A stretch of 64,000 nt of DNA from Candidatus Saccharimonadota bacterium (GTDB lineage Bacteria > Patescibacteriota > Saccharimonadia > Saccharimonadales > Saccharimonadaceae), in the NCBI GenBank assembly GCA_016286785.1, contig JAEEUB010000001.1, forward strand, positions 1 to 64,000, in the 5' to 3' direction. Shown piece after piece: positions 59,200 through 64,000 of the stretch. Under the pieces are notes generated by a model. That model was not told where the DNA came from and did not search any database. It worked only from the letters and a program-made list of their open reading frames with translations. Numbering within the stretch: the first letter of the stretch is position 1; every line of letters begins with the position of its first letter. The position numbers and the translations under genes were made by a program.

Positions 59200-60441
59200 A
59201 TGAAGAAATTACTACAGAAATTACCTTTTTATAATAAACTTGTTCTTCCCTACCACTTTAGTCAATCGGTAGCAGCAAATATTAAATATCGTTCACCTAG
59301 CAAGAATTTACATATTATTGGTGTTACTGGCACTAACGGCAAAACAACTACTTGTTTCATGATTTGGCATATGCTAAATCAAGCCGGCATTAAAACCGGC
59401 CTTATGACTACCGTAGCTTGGGGCGTAGATAAGCTTACGCCAGAGTTAAACCACATGACTACCGTCGATGCTTTTACCCTTAATGAGCGTATTTCTAAAA
59501 TCAAAAACCAAGGCGCAACTTACCTGGTTTTAGAAGTCACCTCTCATGCACTTGCCGAATATCGTACTCGCGGTATAAAATTTGATATTGCAGTTTTCAC
59601 TAATCTTACTCACGACCACCTAGATTACCATAAAACTATGGAAAACTACCGCGCTGCTAAAGGTAAACTCTTTAAAAAAGCCAAGTTTTCTATTTTTAAT
59701 GCAGACGACTCGGCTACTACTTATTACAAGAAACTTTCCCAAAAATATACCACATATGGTATAAAACGTGGAGAAAACCGCGCAAAAAACATAAAACTCT
59801 CAACTTGTGGCGTAAAATATTCGTATGATGATATAAATATTGAAACAAGAATCCCAGGCGAATTTAATGTTTATAATTCCCTGGCTGCTGCAGTTGTAGG
59901 CAAAAAGCTAGGCTTATCAAAAAAGCAAATAGAAGAAGGTATAAAAAGTCTCGATTCTGTTGAAGGTCGTATGAATATAATAGACGAGGGACAGCCTTTT
60001 ACTGTTATTGTAGATTATGCTCATGCCCCAGACGCTATAGAAAAAGTCTTTGATTCTGTAAAAAACCACAAAGGCAGAGTGATATCTGTCCACGGTGGTG
60101 CTGGTCGCCGCGACCCATCAACGCGTTCTATTCGTGGCGAAATCCTAGCTAAAAACTCCGATATTGTGATTATTACCGAGGATGATTCTCGTGACGAAGA
60201 TCCAGAAATTATCGCCTCCGAATTTATTAAGGGCGCAATTAAAGGTGGTAAAAAACTAGATAAGGACTTATTTAAAGAACTAGATCGAGAAAAAGCGATT
60301 AAGTTTGCCATCGATACGGCAAAAAAAGGCGACCTTGTATTAATACTAGGCAAAGGTCACGAGAAAACCATTCTTCGTGCCGACGGCCCTCACGAGTTTG
60401 AAGATATTAAAGTTGCAAGAAGAATTCTTAAATCTAAATAA
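59200..60441 (+). CDS. murE: Mur ligase, MurE-like
   Basis: GVTGTNGKTTTCFMIWHML; EVTSHALAEYR; TNLTHDHLDYH; VDYAHAPDAIEKV. TATAAT 7 nt before ATG. Confidence 0.85.
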   Translation: MKKLLQKLPFYNKLVLPYHFSQSVAANIKYRSPSKNLHIIGVTGTNGKTTTCFMIWHMLNQAGIKTGLMTTVAWGVDKLTPELNHMTTVDAFTLNERISKIKNQGATYLVLEVTSHALAEYRTRGIKFDIAVFTNLTHDHLDYHKTMENYRAAKGKLFKKAKFSIFNADDSATTYYKKLSQKYTTYGIKRGENRAKNIKLSTCGVKYSYDDINIETRIPGEFNVYNSLAAAVVGKKLGLSKKQIEEGIKSLDSVEGRMNIIDEGQPFTVIVDYAHAPDAIEKVFDSVKNHKGRVISVHGGAGRRDPSTRSIRGEILAKNSDIVIITEDDSRDEDPEIIASEFIKGAIKGGKKLDKDLFKELDREKAIKFAIDTAKKGDLVLILGKGHEKTILRADGPHEFEDIKVARRILKSK

Positions 60442-60448
60442 TTTCTAG

Positions 60449-61186
60449 CTACTCTGGCATATATTCAGCAATACCGTCAACAATCTTATCGTTTTTAATT
60501 CCAAGTGAAGCAGCTATCGCCGCGGCGCAAGCCATGTAGGATACTGCAGTTTCCCCTGGAATAAATGTAGCCACGTTAACCACCTCAGACATAACAGAAA
60601 GCTTGGCTTCCGCACCTTTGTTATATAGCTTAGAACTTAAGATTTTAACGTCATTACTTGCTTGTCCAAAAGTAATAGTCTTTTCTTTTCCCTTAAACTC
60701 TGTAAAAGTATCGTAATTTGCATCATCCTGATTAAGTATAACGATTTTGGGGTTCATATCAAAGAGGGTTTTTTCGTTATCAAGGTATTCTTTTGGCTCC
60801 ATATCGTTTAAACCGGTAGTTAGAAAATTAGTCATGGCCGCTACAGTGACGGGAAGTCCATAAAACACATTATCTCTTAAACTTTCTGCCGGAACAGTTA
60901 ACACTATATAATTAGCGCCAGCTTTCCATGCATCACTTAAAAATTTATGGAGCATTCCAACTTTAAAAGGTTTATCCGAAGCAAGTACCGCTACTTTTTC
61001 ATTAGCGGCGCGCAGTATCTCATGCACATAGTGTGCCACTGTTGTTTTGCCAGTCGTCCCTGTAACGGCAATCAACTTCATATCGCGCATTGGATTGCCG
61101 TAGTAAGTTTTAAGTATCTTTGCGTGTAGTTTTTGTCGTTTTGCTTTTAGCCCACCGTTCTTCTTTGATAATTCCCTCTTTTCCAT
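60449..61186 (-). CDS. Short Mur-ligase-like protein (ATP-binding middle domain only)
   Basis: LIAVTGTTGKTTVAHYVHEILRAAN; ILNQDDANYDTF; ends before the C-terminal ligase domain. Confidence 0.75.
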   Translation of the reverse strand: MEKRELSKKNGGLKAKRQKLHAKILKTYYGNPMRDMKLIAVTGTTGKTTVAHYVHEILRAANEKVAVLASDKPFKVGMLHKFLSDAWKAGANYIVLTVPAESLRDNVFYGLPVTVAAMTNFLTTGLNDMEPKEYLDNEKTLFDMNPKIVILNQDDANYDTFTEFKGKEKTITFGQASNDVKILSSKLYNKGAEAKLSVMSEVVNVATFIPGETAVSYMACAAAIAASLGIKNDKIVDGIAEYMPE

Positions 61187-61223
61187 AGCTTAATTCTATC
61201 ACCTTTCCTTAATTTTAAAAACA

Positions 61224-62267
61224 TTACTCAAGAAGCTTACAGACCAAGCTTACGATTAAATCTTTTTCTTTTGGCTCGCTCTCTGCAATTAAAAGCGCAA
61301 TAGCTGTTAAAGCTTGGTCCGAAATCTTAGTTTCTCCATTAGAAGTTAAATGATAGTTATTTAACGTCAAAAAAAGCACAAAAAGTAGCGCCCCAATTCT
61401 CTTATTTCCATCGTAGAACGGATGATCTTTAATAATGAAATATAAAAGATTGGCTGCCTTTTGCGGAATGTTTGGATAAAGTTCCTTCCCGTCAAAACTC
61501 TGAAAAATCGCCGTCAAACTTCCGTCAAAAATCTCACCCCTCTTCTTACCAAACAACTCACCCCCCTTAACGCTAGTTTTTAATTGTTCTACCGCTGATG
61601 CACAGTATTCAATCGTTAATTCCTTAATTCCCTTTTCTTTATTTAAAAAACTTAAATCAATCCGCCGACTATCAAATTCTTCTAGTGTTTCAAAACTTCC
61701 AGCATATCTAGAAATTACCTCTAGTACACCAGTTGCCTCTCCTGCATTTAGTACGTTTTGCATGGTTAACCTGCGCACAATTGCCATCATATTTTCTACA
61801 TCATGTAGCTTCTTTAGTTCTTTCCTTTCGCGCATTGCCTCCAGTCGGGGCCGATTTATTGCCACACCGTCAGTTACATACCTCTTTAAAACGGAGGTAG
61901 CCCAAATTCTAAAATTAGTTGCTTTTTTAGAATTCACACGGTAACCAACAGAGATAATCATGTCTAGATTATAAACTTTTACTTTACGTGAAATACTCCG
62001 ACCGCCCTCGTTTTGCACCTGCACTATCTCTTTGCAAGTTGTATTTTGAACTCGTGCATTTTTTACACTAGTTGCTCGCAATACTTCTTTTAATTCGCCC
62101 TCAGCATAAATATTTCGTATATGTCTAGAGACAACAGTCCTGTCGACTTCAAAAAGTTTAGCCATCTGCGCCTGAGTAGCCCAAATTGTTTCTTCTTCCG
62201 TATCTATATCAAAAATCACTTCGCCAGTTAGTCCTTTATATATCTCGATACTCTTCTTCTCGCTCAT
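61224..62267 (-). CDS. RhuM-like DNA-binding domain fused to Fic/DOC domain
   Basis: TIWATQAQMAKLFEVDRTVVSRHIRNIYAEGEL...VYNLDMIISVGYRVNSKKATNFRIWAT (RhuM); HPFYDGNKRIGALLF (Fic/Doc motif). Confidence 0.87.
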   Translation of the reverse strand: MSEKKSIEIYKGLTGEVIFDIDTEEETIWATQAQMAKLFEVDRTVVSRHIRNIYAEGELKEVLRATSVKNARVQNTTCKEIVQVQNEGGRSISRKVKVYNLDMIISVGYRVNSKKATNFRIWATSVLKRYVTDGVAINRPRLEAMRERKELKKLHDVENMMAIVRRLTMQNVLNAGEATGVLEVISRYAGSFETLEEFDSRRIDLSFLNKEKGIKELTIEYCASAVEQLKTSVKGGELFGKKRGEIFDGSLTAIFQSFDGKELYPNIPQKAANLLYFIIKDHPFYDGNKRIGALLFVLFLTLNNYHLTSNGETKISDQALTAIALLIAESEPKEKDLIVSLVCKLLE

Positions 62268-62411
62268 TACCTCTCCTATAGCTTTATTATATCAAAGATT
62301 TAAAGAGAAAAATATTGTACTTCCCTTTAGGAAATGCTAAAATCTCAACAAGTGGAGCACGTTAAGAAAGGAGCAAATAGTTTGTTGGCCAATTCCTGCT
62401 AAGGAGGAAAA

Positions 62412-63200
62412 ATGTCAATTGTAAGACTCAGTAACCCTGGAGCAAAACAAGAGGTACATAGTATCTTCCACGACCTAGACAGTATTAAGTCTCAACACCA
62501 AAAGGTTCGAACCCTTAATGGCTCTGTAGAAAACCGTTTGCATATCGACAACGGCAGTCAATCGGTTGACTATTGTTGCGATGGCGAAACTCCTGAAGAA
62601 AAAGCTAAGGAGATAATTCAGGCGATTCCATGGTTCATTGGCGACCTTATCGGTCGTCCAATTAAATTAACCGTCGAAAAAGAATCCGAGTTTATCATCG
62701 TGGAGAAACCTGAACACGCCAGCGTAGCAGCTTTCCTGCTCTCGGAGTTTCTGGAGGAAGGCTATTATTCCCCAAGCAATAAGGATGGAGAAACTGTGCA
62801 GGCCTTCAAGTTGCCAAATCCCAACCTCGAGAAGTACCAAGCAATAGACATAGAAAAGAAGCATCCCAACTTCTTTTCATATGCTACTCGCATTCTGGAG
62901 CAACTTGATACCGAGAAGCCTTGCCTAGCTTACGACTGGAGCTGGAATTCGGAGGGGATTCTGTTTCGAAATTTGGGATATCAATTACAAATCCCGCTCA
63001 TTTTTAATATGAGCCTTGCTATTCAGAAAGAACCACCGAACAACGCTATCTGCTATCTAGACTACCAGCAGGAAGGTAGTCCTTATTCGTTCATCAATAG
63101 CATGTATGGCTACCGCATGTATATGCTACCAGATCCAGGTAAAATCATTTCCTGGGACCATCTAATGGAATGCGTTCAAGGGGCTAGTAACCTTGAGTAG
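62412..63200 (+). CDS. Hypothetical protein (262 aa)
   Basis: AAGGAGG SD 5 nt before ATG; no family recognised; hairpin downstream. Confidence 0.7.
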   Translation: MSIVRLSNPGAKQEVHSIFHDLDSIKSQHQKVRTLNGSVENRLHIDNGSQSVDYCCDGETPEEKAKEIIQAIPWFIGDLIGRPIKLTVEKESEFIIVEKPEHASVAAFLLSEFLEEGYYSPSNKDGETVQAFKLPNPNLEKYQAIDIEKKHPNFFSYATRILEQLDTEKPCLAYDWSWNSEGILFRNLGYQLQIPLIFNMSLAIQKEPPNNAICYLDYQQEGSPYSFINSMYGYRMYMLPDPGKIISWDHLMECVQGASNLE

Positions 63201-63230
63201 TTCGCCGATGTCGTAGTTTCACTAGTACCT

Positions 63231-63261
63231 TAAGTCCCCACAGTTTATCTGTGGGGACTTA
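63231..63261 (+). terminator. Perfect hairpin after the 262-aa gene (no clear T tract)
   Basis: TAAGTCCCCACAG-TTTAT-CTGTGGGGACTTA. Confidence 0.6.
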
Positions 63262-63424
63262 CCGTTCTTTAGAAAGGTAGGTAGAACTAGAGACCGGCGT
63301 AAAAGTTCCCGAAATAAAACTCGGGAAAAACGAAAGAATAGAGATTGCGGATAGACCTTGGTGGATTAAGGAATACCTACAGTACGTTATGGCGCTTTAG
63401 TAGCCACCGCTATTGCGCCCCCAC

Positions 63425-63450
63425 AAAACCACCCCGCAAGGGGTGGTTTT
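63425..63450. terminator. Bidirectional terminator ending the tRNA-Ser(CGA) repeat array
   Basis: AAAACCACCCC-GCAA-GGGGTGGTTTT. Confidence 0.85.
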
Positions 63451-63461
63451 CAAATGCAACT

Positions 63462-63628
63462 TGGCGGAAGAGAGAGGATTCGCACCAAAGGTCCGAATCC
63501 GTATACTTTTTTCAAATGAAATTTGGCGGAAGAGAGAGGACTCGCACCGAAGGTCCGAATCCGTATCTTTTTCATCTTGTTATATCTAGCGGAAGAGAGA
63601 GGATTCGCACCAAAGGTCCGAATCCGTA
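63462..63628 (-). repeat. Three tandem tRNA-Ser 3'-end-derived hairpin units
   Basis: Minus-strand unit TACGGATTCGGACCTTYGGTGCGARTCCTCTCTCTTCCGCYA; unit starts at 63462, 63524, 63587, then the tRNA at 63650 (62-63 bp period). Confidence 0.88.
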
Positions 63629-63649
63629 CTTTTTTCATCTTGTTATATC

Positions 63650-63740
63650 TGGCGGAAGAGAGAGGATTCGAACCTCCGAACGGGTCAACCCCGTCACACG
63701 ATTTCGAGTCGTGCGCCTTCAACCACTCGGCCACTCTTCC
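63650..63740 (-). tRNA. tRNA-Ser(CGA), CCA encoded
   Basis: GGAAGAGTGGCCGAGTGGTTGAAGGCGCACGACTCGAAATCGTGTGACGGGGTTGACCCGTTCGGAGGTTCGAATCCTCTCTCTTCCGCCA; anticodon CGA; long variable arm. Confidence 0.93.
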
Positions 63741-63845
63741 ATACCTAATTCTAGCATAATCTACCCCTTTCTTCAACTTCACTCCTTTAAGTAAGAAATA
63801 ATTATACTGAGTATTTTAACAAGCCATCAATGATATAATCTAACT

Positions 63846-64000
63846 ATGCTAATAAATTTTGAAACTATTAAAACACGAGTCATTCATCCACCAAAGGATA
63901 GTATTACAGATATTCTTGATAATTTAAAAATAAAAGACGGCGACATTATTTTTATTACTTCTAAAATCTTAGGCATCGCAGAAGGGCGCACCGCAAAAAT
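63846..64000 (+). CDS. CofE/F420-0:gamma-glutamyl ligase-like protein, N-terminal part (partial)
   Basis: MLINFETIKTRVIHPPKDSITDILDNLKIKDGDIIFITSKILGIAEGRTAK... resembles the CofE N-terminus (DGDI..I.SKI.. AEGR). TATAAT 6 nt before ATG. Confidence 0.6.
   Translation, partial: MLINFETIKTRVIHPPKDSITDILDNLKIKDGDIIFITSKILGIAEGRTAK

Noticed and set aside
63462-63650. CRISPR-like periodic repeat (62-63 bp period)
   Set aside because: The repeat is the 3' half of the adjacent tRNA-Ser plus a hairpin, the 'spacers' are near-identical, there are only three units and no cas genes.
63345-63794. 149-, 110- and 78-aa ORFs across the tRNA-Ser array
   Set aside because: Translations of the tRNA and its 3' repeats; repeated motif GGRERIRTKGPNPY arises from noncoding repeats.

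Overview
The window is a compact bacterial chromosome segment that spans the replication origin. I infer Candidatus Saccharibacteria (TM7/Patescibacteria) from gene content and compactness only; no database search was run. Core genes: prfA-prmC, htrA, lepB, parB-parA, rplU, ileS, a disrupted uvrA, and the origin block jag-yidC-rnpA-[surface protein gene]-rpmH-DnaA boxes-dnaA-dnaN-recF. Between about 22 and 47 kb lies a surface-glycan / phospho-polymer locus with many multi-domain fusions: GtrA-GT2, DUF4422-GT8, GT2-GT4, YidC-like insertase fused to a CDP-glycerol-phosphotransferase-like domain, and cytidylyltransferase fused to aminotransferase. The same locus carries a TagGH-like ABC exporter, galE, glf, an SLH protein, a CotH-like protein and an LCP protein. 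The observations I rate highest are: (1) TATAAT boxes 6-8 nt before about 18 start codons, which implies widespread leaderless transcription; (2) the YidC/CDP-glycerophosphotransferase fusion and PntC-like fusion in a four-gene cassette; (3) arrays of tRNA-Ser 3'-end hairpins ending in CCA downstream of two different tRNA-Ser genes; (4) a pair of nested palindromic elements with a compensatory stem change, one of them in-frame inside ileS; (5) a two-peptide (37 + 37 aa) mini-operon with its own promoter and terminator; (6) an in-frame TAG in uvrA.
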